Origin: a virus
Length of the DNA stretch: 44,729 bases
Direction: 5' to 3' (one strand)
IMG/VR virus record: IMGVR_UViG_3300043409_001453
Span: 1 to 44,729 of that record
This document shows, in pieces, positions 21,044 to 29,643 of this stretch. The notes beneath the pieces were generated by a model. That model did not search any database and had not been told where the DNA came from. It worked only from the letters and a program-made list of their open reading frames with translations. Position numbers and translations under genes: made by a program. Positions within the stretch are counted from its first letter, which is position 1. Each line of letters begins with the position of its first letter.

Positions 21044-21740
21044 GCGCCATTTCCTCGTGTTCCTGTGTGCGTGCATTCTGTCGGCCTGCGCTACCGCGCC
21101 CAAGCCGGCGACTCTTCGCCCCCAAGCGATCCAAACGAACACACCCGCCGACTCGCTCGCCGCCACTGTGATCGTGCTGGCTGCCAAGCGCGACACGGGC
21201 GTGTGTGCCGGCACCTTCGTGCATGACGGCGTGCTGACCGCCGCGCATTGCATCCCGCCTGCGACCGGCTGCGCACGCGGCGACGTTGCTGCCTGCCTCG
21301 GTAGCCGCCCGCGCTTCGTTGCGTGGGGCAGCTTCGCCGAAGACAACGACGACATCGCGATCGAGTATGGGCGCACGGTCGCGATCGACTTCGACGCCGA
21401 TCTCGCCTTCGTACGCCTCGACAAGCCCACACACGTCGGCGTGCCGCTGGGCGCTGACGCGACGCCCGGGCAGCGCGTCTATTCGGTCGGACACCCAGAC
21501 GGGCAATGGTTTACGATCGCCGACGGCTACGTCACGATCGCGCACGACGACTTCACCCGCGTCGCGATCGCCATCTGGGGCGGGTCGAGCGGCGGCGGGC
21601 TGTTCGATCGGCATGGGCGCTTGATCGGCGTCGCGTCTAAAATGTCGGTGCCAGATGGCCGGGCGTACAGCGCGGCGGCTTTCTTCGTCAGCCCGTCGGC
21701 GGTGCTTGACTTCCTGTCGGCGCTGCCTTCGGCGCAGTAA
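21042..21740 (+). CDS. Trypsin-like serine protease, secreted lipoprotein
   Basis: A 232-residue protein with a lipoprotein signal peptide (MRHFLVFLCACILSAC, Cys16). It has a complete trypsin-fold triad: His69 in TAAHC, Asp120 in DFDADLAF and Ser183 in GGSSGGGL. The fold would make it a periplasmic or surface endopeptidase. It is the only plus-strand gene in the right two thirds of the window and interrupts the lysis cassette. Its start shares CATG with the divergent minus-strand gene, and its 3' end overlaps the converging lipoprotein gene by 53 bases. No strong ribosome site precedes it. It is a likely accessory (moron) gene acquired by transfer; the target is unknown. Confidence 0.88.
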   Translation: MRHFLVFLCACILSACATAPKPATLRPQAIQTNTPADSLAATVIVLAAKRDTGVCAGTFVHDGVLTAAHCIPPATGCARGDVAACLGSRPRFVAWGSFAEDNDDIAIEYGRTVAIDFDADLAFVRLDKPTHVGVPLGADATPGQRVYSVGHPDGQWFTIADGYVTIAHDDFTRVAIAIWGGSSGGGLFDRHGRLIGVASKMSVPDGRAYSAAAFFVSPSAVLDFLSALPSAQ

Positions 21741-21945
21741 ACGACTTGATCAGGATGGCGCACAGCGCGGCGGGCGTCACGCCCGCCTGTGCCGCCATCT
21801 TGCGCACGTCGGGATCGTTCTCGCACGCAGCCTGCACGACCGCCATGGCGTCAGCCTTTGACGGCATGGTCGGCATGCACGCGGCGCCGAGCAGTGGCGG
21901 CAGCGCGAGCGCGAGCAGCACGACTGCGACAGTTCGCTTGATCAT
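21688..21945 (-). CDS. Small lipoprotein, possible outer-membrane spanin
   Basis: An 85-residue protein with a signal peptide ending in the lipobox LGAAC (about 19-23) and a mature part with two further cysteines and a helix (VTPAALCAILIKSF). Small lipoproteins next to endolysin genes are often o-spanins, which fuse outer and inner membranes at lysis; the Cys pairs are compatible. The start ATG 21945 overlaps the holin-like gene stop. Its last 53 bases are antisense to the protease gene end. Confidence 0.6.
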   Translation of the reverse strand: MIKRTVAVVLLALALPPLLGAACMPTMPSKADAMAVVQAACENDPDVRKMAAQAGVTPAALCAILIKSFTAPKAAPTGSQAPPTG

Positions 21946-22136
21946 TTGGGCGGGTCCTTCGCCATGGGCTTCAGCGCCTCGACGGCGTGCTGCACAGGGC
22001 TTGGCACGCCCAGGGCGACCAGCAGCATGACAGCCAGTTCGGGCGTCATGTAGCCGGCGAGCATGGCAGCGGTAACCGCTGCGGCGGCGGCGTAAGGCAG
22101 AGCAATTTTCAGGATGACCGGCAATGCGACGGGCAT
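21942..22136 (-). CDS. Holin-like small membrane protein
   Basis: A 64-residue protein with two hydrophobic helices (PVILKIALPYAAAAAVTAAMLAGYM and LAVMLLVALGV) and a charged C terminus (EALKPMAKDPPK). This is the typical size and shape of a two-helix holin that permeabilises the inner membrane. The start ATG 22136 is preceded by a strong GGAGGT site eight bases away. It is the first gene of the lysis cassette, followed by a lipoprotein and the endolysin. The family is not identified by sequence. Confidence 0.65.
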   Translation of the reverse strand: MPVALPVILKIALPYAAAAAVTAAMLAGYMTPELAVMLLVALGVPSPVQHAVEALKPMAKDPPK

Positions 22137-22186
22137 GGTGTTGACCTCCGATAACAAGGTACGCCCAGTCGTAGGCGATCCCAAGT

Positions 22187-22804
22187 TCAAGAGACGTTTA
22201 CCAAAGGCAGATCGTACACGATAATGTGGCAGTGGTCCGACAACGGGCGGGTCGAGGCATAGATTTCGTAGCCGGCCGGGCTTGCCTCGATCACATCGAC
22301 GTCGACGCCGAAGTCGACTGGCGTGCCGGGCGACACGTTGACGACCTTGACGATCGCGCTCGACATCAGAGTCAACGCGACGTCCGACGGGTATCCGGCG
22401 ATCCCGCAACCGGCAATTGCCGTGCCGTCTTGTGTGAGCTGCACCCGCGCGTTTTCCCATGCGCCCGTTGCGCTGACGGCGCGCCCCGCCATCGACACCA
22501 GCACCAGCACGCGGTTAGTCGTAGGCGTGTGCGTGACCGCGACAAGGTCGGTGACTGGCGAGCCACCGACGATCGCAACGTCGCCGGCAAGCTCGTTAGT
22601 CGATACGGTTGGATCGGCGATGACTGGATCGGGATCGACCGTGAAGTCGACGATCGTCGCATCGTTCGCACTGTCGTCGCTCGCGGACACATTCACCGAG
22701 GCGTCGGATGATTTGAAGATCACGCGCTGGCGATCGGGCAGCTCGACTTCCGTCGCGTCTTCGATCAGGTGCCGAAACAAGTCGTCCAGGTATCGCACGC
22801 CCAT
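22187..22804 (-). CDS. Putative virion/tail accessory protein
   Basis: A 205-residue protein. The start is helical (VRYLDDLFRHLIEDATEVELPDRQ), followed by a beta-rich body with many Thr, Val and Ser residues (TPTTNRVLVLVSMAGRAV). It looks like a beta-sandwich structural protein, such as a fibre-associated or receptor-binding accessory subunit. It is the last gene of the virion operon before lysis. No family is recognised. Confidence 0.55.
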   Translation of the reverse strand: MGVRYLDDLFRHLIEDATEVELPDRQRVIFKSSDASVNVSASDDSANDATIVDFTVDPDPVIADPTVSTNELAGDVAIVGGSPVTDLVAVTHTPTTNRVLVLVSMAGRAVSATGAWENARVQLTQDGTAIAGCGIAGYPSDVALTLMSSAIVKVVNVSPGTPVDFGVDVDVIEASPAGYEIYASTRPLSDHCHIIVYDLPLVNVS

Positions 22805-22809
22805 GGTCT

Positions 22810-23511
22810 TTACGCTTCCTCGATCGTGACGTAGATCGCTTTCAATAGCAGTTTATTCGCTTGGGTGTCGGTGCCTGTCTCGCCGCGAAAGCTGACGTAG
22901 TACACCAGATCTTCGAGAGCATCCCAGGCCAGCCCGCCTGCGCCAAAGGCGCTGACGCAATCGATCGTGATCAGGTGCCGCGCCTCATACGTTGCCTGGT
23001 CGGACGACATGTCGTCAGCGTACGTATTGACGATCACTGACGTCTTCTGCGACGTATCCTCCGACAACAACGTCAGGCGCGGCAAAGTCGCGCCGCCATC
23101 GGTCGGGTCAGCCGCGTGCGTGGCGCATGCGACAACCGCCGAAATGTAAGTGATCCGACATTTCTTCGGCAGGCACGCCGACAGGTCGAAGGTCAGCGCG
23201 CCCTGGTCGGTCACGTCGACCTGCAACCAACCTGCGCCGACGTTCGCAAGCGCCGAAAAAATGAAGCGATCGCCAGGCGTCGCGGCTTCCTCGCTTAGCC
23301 CCCAAATGTTGAGAGCAACCAAAGGCACATGGATCTGCGTCGCAGTGCCAGGTTTCGCGACGCCCGACGCACGCGCTTCGAGGAAGGCGGTACGATCAGC
23401 GAGCGCTTCGATCGCGGTGTTGACGGTCGCGGCCGGCTTGTTATCGCCATCGCTCGGCTTCGTGATCAAGTCAGCGAACAGATCGGGATCACCTGCATAC
23501 GTGGTCGACAT
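22810..23511 (-). CDS. Putative tail fibre or virion protein
   Basis: A 233-residue protein. The N-terminal ~50 residues (TKPSDGDNKPAATVNTAIEALADRTAFLEAR) resemble the attachment region of fibre proteins, with a short helix. The rest is beta-rich (HVPLVALNIWGL, DRFIFSALANVGAGW). It follows the tail-protein-I-like gene, where Mu-like phages carry fibre genes. A fibre role is inferred from position and composition. Confidence 0.55.
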   Translation of the reverse strand: MSTTYAGDPDLFADLITKPSDGDNKPAATVNTAIEALADRTAFLEARASGVAKPGTATQIHVPLVALNIWGLSEEAATPGDRFIFSALANVGAGWLQVDVTDQGALTFDLSACLPKKCRITYISAVVACATHAADPTDGGATLPRLTLLSEDTSQKTSVIVNTYADDMSSDQATYEARHLITIDCVSAFGAGGLAWDALEDLVYYVSFRGETGTDTQANKLLLKAIYVTIEEA

Positions 23512-23513
23512 GG

Positions 23514-24341
23514 CTAGCTTACTCCGTCCCAGTAAATCGCGTCGGCACTGCGTGCCGGCACCTGCGTGCCCGCGTCGTTGATCGAGTCGTTCCCCCAGGT
23601 GCCGTCAGGGTTTGGCGGCGCTGCACCGGCAGGCTCGAAGGCGTCGTCGTTGTCGTCGAAGACGATCACAATGTTCGCACAGATCTCGTGTGCCGACTTC
23701 CAAGTTTTCACGATCTGTCGGATGTCGGCGACCTGCGTCGGCGTCGCGTTCGATCCCCAGGTTGAGTCGGTCGCGTCGCCCCACACTTCGCCATCGTCCC
23801 AGGTTCCGTCGCGATCGAACGGCACGCCCGCCGGGCTGTAAATGATCAGCCAAAAGCGCGCCCACATGGCAGGGTCGCCGCCGGTCGTAGAATCCCAGTC
23901 CCAGTTTCCTTGCGCGCGGTCGACCGACCACGTGACGCCGTCGGCTTCGAGCGTGTACCAGGTGCCGTGCGTATTGACGACCGCCATGCGCGCAGGCAGC
24001 GGCGACAGGTAGCCTTGCACCTGGCGCATCAGGGCGAAGGGGTTGCCTGCGACGCGCCAGTCGCGGCGATAGCCGGTCAGACGCACTGCGAACGCGGCAT
24101 CAGTTTCGGCCCAGCCGCGCCTGATGCGCCGGTCACGCGCCAGATATGGCAGCGCAGTCGGCGTGCCTTCGCCGGGCATGCGCGCCTGTAGCGCTTGCGT
24201 CGCAGCCTCGACCATGCCGTCGGCGATCATGCCGATCGCGTACAGCACGCGGAAGCCGCGCGTCGGTTTGGTCGTGTTCGGGCGCAGCCACGGCGGCGTG
24301 ATACGTGCGATCAGATCTCGAAGCTGCAACGCCATGATCAC
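23514..24341 (-). CDS. Tail protein I-like baseplate protein (Mu gp48 position)
   Basis: A 275-residue protein. The N-terminal half is helical (RDLIARITPPWLRP, MVEAATQALQARMPGEG, DRRIRRGWAETDAAFAVRL), as in phage tail protein I/gp48 wedge components. The C-terminal half is rich in Trp, Gly and Asp. It is coupled to the baseplate J-like gene: GTG 24341 overlaps its stop, and an ATG two codons later is an alternative start. It probably links the baseplate wedge to fibres. Confidence 0.7.
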   Translation of the reverse strand: MIMALQLRDLIARITPPWLRPNTTKPTRGFRVLYAIGMIADGMVEAATQALQARMPGEGTPTALPYLARDRRIRRGWAETDAAFAVRLTGYRRDWRVAGNPFALMRQVQGYLSPLPARMAVVNTHGTWYTLEADGVTWSVDRAQGNWDWDSTTGGDPAMWARFWLIIYSPAGVPFDRDGTWDDGEVWGDATDSTWGSNATPTQVADIRQIVKTWKSAHEICANIVIVFDDNDDAFEPAGAAPPNPDGTWGNDSINDAGTQVPARSADAIYWDGVS

Positions 24342-25480
24342 ACCTGCACGATCGTTGGCGTGACGTCGGCGACGTCGAGCGTCGCGACCTCAAATTCATC
24401 GAGCTGCACGTCAGTTTCGGGCGTCAGCTGTGCTTCGATCACGCCGTCGACTGCCTCGATCTGGCCAATGACGACGCGCCAGGGCACCGCGCCGCCGGCA
24501 CCATAGACGCCCGTGACGATCCCGCCGATCGGGATCGTCGGCACCCAGTCGGCAAGTGTTTGGGCGATCAGATCTTCCCAGTCGCCGTCAGTCAGACCGG
24601 CGCTTGCTTGAACGTACACGGTCGTCACGAAGGTCAGCGGCACGCCCGTCGCGCTGACGGCGGTTACTGTGGCGCTGCCGCCCGGTGTCGCCCAGGTGTC
24701 GAAGCCTGTCTGCACCAGGGCGACGTCGCCGCCGCTGACTGCGCCGTCGGCGTCGGCAAGGTACACAGTTAGCGTGCCGTCGCCTGGTGGCGTGCCCAGC
24801 TTGACGCGCGTGATCGCCGCGCCGCCGACAAGGCTGGGCGTCTTCGCGACGTACTCATAGGCGGCGGCGGGCCCGTTCGGCGACAGCGCGCCCAGGCTAT
24901 CGCGGCAGCGCTCGCGCAAGTCGGCGTCAGTTTCTTCGTCGGTGCCCAGGATGTCGTCGGCGTTCGTGACGGTCACACCCGTCAGGCTAGTTTGAAGCGT
25001 GGTCAGCGTGCCGGCGGCGGCGTTCGACTCAGTGCCCGACTCTTCGGCTGTGACGTCGGCGTCGACGCTGCTCGAAGGTGAGATCGTAACCTGTGCAGTG
25101 TTGACGAAAGTCTTGCCAGTGACTGCGTGCGCGACGACCAGTTCACCAGGATCGAGCACATACGTTGCGCCGCCCATGTTCGTCAGCGTGACTGTGCCTG
25201 AAGCGAACGTCGCTTCGACGCGCTCGACGCTGTACACCTGCGCGGCGAGCAGTGTGAGCCAGCCGCCCGTTGCGGTGTCGAGGAAGCCGGCCTGCGCGAT
25301 CGCCGTCAGCAGTGTCGAGAATGCCTCGAACACAACCGCAACGATCGCGAAGAAAGTTCGCAGCACGCTGCCTGCAACCCAGCTGGTCGTCGACAGCCCA
25401 AGCGTGTCGGCTGTGTCGTACAGATCTTCGAGGATCGCGTCGCTGGTCGTCGGTGTGATCAGGTCTTCGAGCGTGATCAT
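24338..25480 (-). CDS. Baseplate J-like wedge protein (Mu gp47 family)
   Basis: A 380-residue protein matching the Baseplate_J family. It has the N-terminal helical region (TSWVAGSVLRTFFAIVAVVF and ATGGWLTLLAAQVYSVER), a beta region (TFASGTVTLTNMGG, LDPGELVV), then ETDADLRERCRDSLGALSPNG and EYVAKTP, the usual central signature. It forms the baseplate wedge that triggers sheath contraction. It is coupled on both sides (ATG 25480; stop overlapping the next gene). Confidence 0.9.
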   Translation of the reverse strand: MITLEDLITPTTSDAILEDLYDTADTLGLSTTSWVAGSVLRTFFAIVAVVFEAFSTLLTAIAQAGFLDTATGGWLTLLAAQVYSVERVEATFASGTVTLTNMGGATYVLDPGELVVAHAVTGKTFVNTAQVTISPSSSVDADVTAEESGTESNAAAGTLTTLQTSLTGVTVTNADDILGTDEETDADLRERCRDSLGALSPNGPAAAYEYVAKTPSLVGGAAITRVKLGTPPGDGTLTVYLADADGAVSGGDVALVQTGFDTWATPGGSATVTAVSATGVPLTFVTTVYVQASAGLTDGDWEDLIAQTLADWVPTIPIGGIVTGVYGAGGAVPWRVVIGQIEAVDGVIEAQLTPETDVQLDEFEVATLDVADVTPTIVQV

Positions 25481-25869
25481 GTCGGCGTGACCTCTAACAG
25501 TTCGGCTTGCATGGCGCTGACGCTGCCGACCAGGTCGAAGCTGGGCCCGTCGGATGGCGTGACCCGTAGTTTAATCCGCCAGATCCCGATCCCCAATTCA
25601 GTCAGCGTGACTGCGACCGACTCGACGCGCGGATCCTTCAGCACTTCGCCGCGGATCCGACTGGGCAGCGTGAGCTGTTCGGCCTGCGCGATCGGCTGCG
25701 ACAGCATGCCCGCGATGTCGAGCCCATAGTCGGGATCGTCGATTAGCTGACCCTGCGGCGTGCGCAGCCTGCGCCACAGCGCTTGCCCCAGCAGCTCGAA
25801 CCCTTCGACGTTGCGCCCCAAGCTGTCGAGGTCGTCAGCGAAATCCAGGTCGGTGCCATAGTCGGTCAC
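25477..25869 (-). CDS. gp25/gpW-like baseplate protein
   Basis: A 130-residue protein of the gp25-like lysozyme-fold family. It includes QALWRRLRTPQGQLIDDPDYGLDI and the later RIRGEVLKDPRVESVAVT, both typical. It is a wedge component that nucleates sheath assembly, without lysozyme activity in most members. The start is GTG 25869, overlapping the preceding stop (GTGA). Confidence 0.85.
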   Translation of the reverse strand: MTDYGTDLDFADDLDSLGRNVEGFELLGQALWRRLRTPQGQLIDDPDYGLDIAGMLSQPIAQAEQLTLPSRIRGEVLKDPRVESVAVTLTELGIGIWRIKLRVTPSDGPSFDLVGSVSAMQAELLEVTPT

Positions 25870-26252
25870 TGTCGCCGCCTTTCAGAGATACAGATGTTTT
25901 CGGGCGAGTTCGGCCCGGGGTAGTTGTCGCCCGCCCAGTCAGGCTCATTTGTTGCGATCCAGGTGTACGGGGCATCGGTCACCGAGTCCCAGGCCATCAT
26001 CTGGTAGACCTTCAGCGTGGACGCAGGCACGCCCGACGCAGTGCCGCCGAGCGACGACGATAGCCAGAAACCTTCGAGGTCGTGCCCGCCTTCGAACAGG
26101 CCGATCCAGCGCTCGGGCGTGACGCCGCCATACCAGCCGTGCCCGGTCGCGGGAACGCCTCCGTTCGCTGCGTTCGGCTGCGGGGACGCGGGCGTGCTCT
26201 TCGCCAAATGCGCCACGAAGAACACAGCGATGCCCTGATCGACGCTCGCCAT
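25866..26252 (-). CDS. Hypothetical virion-associated protein
   Basis: A 128-residue protein from ATG 26252, which shares a base with the upstream TAA (TAATG). It is rich in Gly, Trp and Ser (GHGWYGGVTPERWIGLFEGGHDLEGFW). Its place between fibre-like and baseplate genes suggests a small tail component. No family is recognised. Confidence 0.55.
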   Translation of the reverse strand: MASVDQGIAVFFVAHLAKSTPASPQPNAANGGVPATGHGWYGGVTPERWIGLFEGGHDLEGFWLSSSLGGTASGVPASTLKVYQMMAWDSVTDAPYTWIATNEPDWAGDNYPGPNSPENICISERRRQ

Positions 26253-27652
26253 TACTGCACCGGGGTTGTCGTGCCATCGTAAGGCCCGATCACAATGCAC
26301 GGCGTCGTAGTGGTCGCGACGCTCACACCAAGCAAGGTCTTTCCGGCGAACGTGTCATAGGTGTTCCCGTTCGACGCGAGCCCCATCCAGCGACAGCGCC
26401 CCTTGACCTGCTGAAGGCTGCTCGTCACGAGGCACCCAGGCGTCGCGACAGCGACAGGCTCGATGATCATGGGGCGCACAGTGGCCGGGGAATTGAGCAC
26501 GCGCATGGGCTTCGCGAGGTCGGCGTTGAACTCCATCATGTGTGTGCTGCCGGCTTTCGAGTTCGCGCCCGAATAACAATTCTGCACGTCGAGCGTCGCG
26601 TGGCCCTTGCTCTGGTAGCCGAAGAAAAACGGGTAAGTTCCGCCCTGAAGGTTGGTGATACTGAAGTCGTAGGACTGCGAACCGAACGACTGGCCCGCGG
26701 TGTTGTAGTTGCGCGATGCGATGGCGGTTCCGTCTGTGCGGAAGAACACCCACGGATCACAGTCGCCGGGCTCAGTGTCGTCCAGGCGCATCAGGCCGAA
26801 GCCGCCGCAGCTATTCGCCACGCTGCTGTTCGTGGCTGTGATCCAGAAAGTTCCGTCGGCGCTCACTCCCGTCGCGGGGGTAACGTTCGTCGCGCAGATC
26901 TGGAAGTTCGTTTGAAAGCTCGCAGTCAGGTTGCCAAACCAGGCGTAATGTGTTCCGACTGCGCCCGCGGTGCCTCGAATGCACCACGCCTTAGCGGGAA
27001 AGCCGTTGCCTGTTCCGCCCATGCCTGGGCCCACGGTCGCAGTGCAGCCCGCCGCGTTCGCCGCGAGATACGAAAAAAACGTGGTCGCGTCCGCGCTCAC
27101 GTCGCCAACCATGTAGTAGATGGTGCCGAGCGTGACGTTCGAGCTGCCCGGCTTGAAAAACATCACCTCGCGCGCGAAGGTGATGATCGTTCCTGTGGGC
27201 GTGACGGTCGCCGCGCTGGTCGAGCCTGTGATCACGTTCGAGTTATTGAACGTGCCCGTACGTGGCAACACTGCCAGGTAGCCCGAGCTGCCCACGCTAT
27301 CCCAAACGAAGCCCATCAGTTCGCCTTCGGCGGCGCTGGTCGCTTGCGTGATTGTCTCGCCGCGCAGGAAGGTACCTGAAGGCGCAGCCGTGATCGGAAT
27401 GCGCAACGTGCGTGGACCTTCAGCAACCCACCAGGACGCATTGACGATCGACATTGCGGTGTCGCTCGACGGGTCAGCGTTGCCGCCATACTTGTCGTTC
27501 GACGCGGTGCCCGTGGTGTCCTTGGCCGAGCCGTCGCTGCTCGCCTTGTAGGTCCAGCCCGCCTTTTTCATGGCGCGTGTCAGTTTCCAAACGCCTTCCC
27601 ACACCGACGTCGAAGACGGAATTGGGTAATTTGAATACCAGACGTTTGCCAT
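26252..27652 (-). CDS. Putative tail fibre/virion surface protein
   Basis: A 466-residue protein, beta-rich with many Gly, Thr, Ser and aromatic residues and no catalytic motif I can see. It opens WYSNYPIPSSTSVWEGVWKLTRAMKKAGW and later has ETITQATSAAEGELMGFVWD. Size, composition and position right after the collagen-like fibre gene suggest a receptor-binding or tail-surface protein. The start ATG 27652 follows GAAGGG. No family is recognised. Confidence 0.6.
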   Translation of the reverse strand: MANVWYSNYPIPSSTSVWEGVWKLTRAMKKAGWTYKASSDGSAKDTTGTASNDKYGGNADPSSDTAMSIVNASWWVAEGPRTLRIPITAAPSGTFLRGETITQATSAAEGELMGFVWDSVGSSGYLAVLPRTGTFNNSNVITGSTSAATVTPTGTIITFAREVMFFKPGSSNVTLGTIYYMVGDVSADATTFFSYLAANAAGCTATVGPGMGGTGNGFPAKAWCIRGTAGAVGTHYAWFGNLTASFQTNFQICATNVTPATGVSADGTFWITATNSSVANSCGGFGLMRLDDTEPGDCDPWVFFRTDGTAIASRNYNTAGQSFGSQSYDFSITNLQGGTYPFFFGYQSKGHATLDVQNCYSGANSKAGSTHMMEFNADLAKPMRVLNSPATVRPMIIEPVAVATPGCLVTSSLQQVKGRCRWMGLASNGNTYDTFAGKTLLGVSVATTTTPCIVIGPYDGTTTPVQ

Positions 27653-27661
27653 GGGAGCCCT

Positions 27662-29158
27662 TCAGTAGAACGGATAATTTCGCGTCTTCGTTGCGACCGT
27701 GTCGGCCTGGTAATGCACGTCGGCCATCAGGACGAAGACGTCATCCTCATTGTCGGTGCCACCATTGGTAACTCGCGCCAGGTGCACGATCACCAGCCCG
27801 TCGACTTCGGTGTCGAGCGCGAGCCCTGACCCATCTTCCGAGATCACGTGATTGTATGCAGTGCCGTCGGGCGCTTCCTCGACTGTGAAAACATCCGGGC
27901 TCGCGAAGTCGAAGTTTCCGCGCTTGTAACCCTTTGCGTACACGACCGAAAGCTCGAACTTGACCGTGTTTGCGTCAGTACCATCGGTCGTCCAATGCAC
28001 GTGCGGGAAGATCGCAGTGCCTGGGCAGAGCCCGTGCGTCAGGTGATAATGGATCTGGCAGATGTCGCCAACCGCGAACTTGTAAGCCCGAAAGATAGAC
28101 GCGCCGATCTGCGACCAGGACGGATTTCCGGCTCCGGTCGTGCGCACAATGATCTGCCCCAGTTCATCCTGCCAGCCGCCATCCTGTCCGGTGAATAGAT
28201 CGATCTTTTCGGCGACTGTGACTGTGTTGAAAAAAGGATTTTCGGTGCCTGTGTCGCCCAGGTACGTCACACCGAAGACGCGCGCTTCGCGGCAAAGCGC
28301 GAACAGGGTTTCGCCCACGTCGCCCGTACACTCGACCTGGATCTGGTACACGTGCCCAGTCGTCAGGTCCGACGACAGGATGCCCGCGGTCAAGCGCACA
28401 TCGGTCAGCGAGCTGGTCTGCGCCGTGGTCGAGTTCGGCACGACCGCATTTGCCGTGACATCGAACAGCCGCGCACGCGCTGCTAGGTCGGTGTCGGTCA
28501 CACACAAGATCGCCTCAAAGGTCAACGTGCCGGCGATCAGTGTGTGCCGCAGATAGTCGCCGCCGATTACGGTCCAGCCGGGCGTCGCGTCGACGGCGTC
28601 GATCTGCGCCTGGCCAGCTGTGCCCAGGATCGCCTCACTCACGCCCGTTGCACCTGTGGGCCCCGTCGCGCCTGGTGATCCTGTCGCACCCGTCGCACCC
28701 GTGCCGCCGGTCGCGCCCACGCCGCCAGTCGGGCCCGTTGCGCCTGTGGCGCCTGGCGGGCCTGTCGGGCCTGTGGGCCCCGTCGCACCTGCACCTGGGG
28801 GCCCAGTCGGACCCGTCGGCCCGGTCGGCCCAGGCACGGTCGAGGCTGCGCCCGTTGCACCCGTCGCGCCTGGGGGCCCGGTCGGCCCGGTCGGGCCCTG
28901 ATTGCCTGTGGGACCTGTGGGCCCTATGGGCCCGCCTGACGGGCCCGTCGGACCTGGCGGGCCAGTGGGGCCAGTCGTACCGTCAGCGCCATCCTGACCG
29001 ACGCCAGGCAGCCCAGGCAGCCCGCGACCGCCTGGCAGCCCTTGCCGCCCCCTGGGCCCGGTCATGCCGCGCACGCCGCGCTCGCCCTTGTCGCCCTTGC
29101 GACCGGGCGGGCCTGCTGGTCCCTGCTTGCCCGCCTTACCTTGCAGAATGCCCGCCAT
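27662..29158 (-). CDS. Tail fibre with collagen-like repeats
   Basis: A 498-residue protein. Residues about 10-178 are nearly continuous Gly-X-Y triplets, dominated by [10 protein letters not shown] and GATGATG. This would form a trimeric collagen-like shaft, Thr-stabilised as in bacterial and phage collagens. Residues 180-498 are a beta-rich C-terminal region ([23 protein letters not shown]), probably the trimerisation and receptor-binding part. It lies between the spike-like gene and the gp25-like gene, where fibres attach. The start ATG 29158 overlaps the previous TAA. Confidence 0.85.
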   Translation of the reverse strand: MAGILQGKAGKQGPAGPPGRKGDKGERGVRGMTGPRGRQGLPGGRGLPGLPGVGQDGADGTTGPTGPPGPTGPSGGPIGPTGPTGNQGPTGPTGPPGATGATGAASTVPGPTGPTGPTGPPGAGATGPTGPTGPPGATGATGPTGGVGATGGTGATGATGSPGATGPTGATGVSEAILGTAGQAQIDAVDATPGWTVIGGDYLRHTLIAGTLTFEAILCVTDTDLAARARLFDVTANAVVPNSTTAQTSSLTDVRLTAGILSSDLTTGHVYQIQVECTGDVGETLFALCREARVFGVTYLGDTGTENPFFNTVTVAEKIDLFTGQDGGWQDELGQIIVRTTGAGNPSWSQIGASIFRAYKFAVGDICQIHYHLTHGLCPGTAIFPHVHWTTDGTDANTVKFELSVVYAKGYKRGNFDFASPDVFTVEEAPDGTAYNHVISEDGSGLALDTEVDGLVIVHLARVTNGGTDNEDDVFVLMADVHYQADTVATKTRNYPFY

Positions 29159-29643
29159 TACGCCCGCACCTTGCTGACGACTGGCACAGCCGGCGCACCG
29201 AAGATCACTTCGCCGACGCCCGGCACGTTGACGCTGTCGCCGTACCTGATCACGCGCCCCACAGGATCGGCGACTGGCTCGCTGCCCGAAGCAAGCTCGA
29301 CGCCCGAAGCGCTGGCGCCGATCGCGATCACGCCCGAGGCGTCGATCGCAGTGTCGACTGGCGTTGTCGGCATGTGCGCGATGATCACGGGCGTCGACGG
29401 ATCGCCGTCGACGAACGCGACCAGCACTTCAGCGCTTAGCGCCAGCTGCGACACGCCGCCCGCGATCCCTGCCTGCGTCACGCGCGTCAGGTCGGGCATG
29501 CCTTGCGACTTGCGCACGGCTTGCAGGTTGACGCTGTCGCCATTCATGGTGACGACGCGATACCGTGCGACCGCATGAAAGCGCGTCGGCGCAGTCGCTT
29601 CGGCGATCAGCTTGCGCAGAACTGCGATCAGCTTGCCATTCAT
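29158..29643 (-). CDS. Baseplate spike/assembly protein V (Mu gp45-like)
   Basis: A 161-residue protein. After an N-terminal helix ([16 protein letters not shown]) comes an OB-fold signature ([40 protein letters not shown]) typical of gpV/gp45 spikes. The C-terminal part is beta-rich and short. It would form the trimeric central spike that pierces the envelope. The start ATG 29643 overlaps the hub gene stop. A long frame upstream to 29994 is shadow. Confidence 0.8.
   Translation of the reverse strand: MNGKLIAVLRKLIAEATAPTRFHAVARYRVVTMNGDSVNLQAVRKSQGMPDLTRVTQAGIAGGVSQLALSAEVLVAFVDGDPSTPVIIAHMPTTPVDTAIDASGVIAIGASASGVELASGSEPVADPVGRVIRYGDSVNVPGVGEVIFGAPAVPVVSKVRA

Noticed and set aside
28640-28990. 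Tandem repeat tract that could suggest a satellite or CRISPR array
   Set aside because: Unit length follows codons of Gly-X-Y triplets and there are no unique spacers. No CRISPR array was seen anywhere.
28540-29439. A plus-strand frame across the collagen-like region, with Pro/Val repeats in another frame (28620-28901)
   Set aside because: The repeats are the reverse reading of the Gly-X-Y codons. The minus-strand fibre has a start, neighbours and a C-terminal domain.
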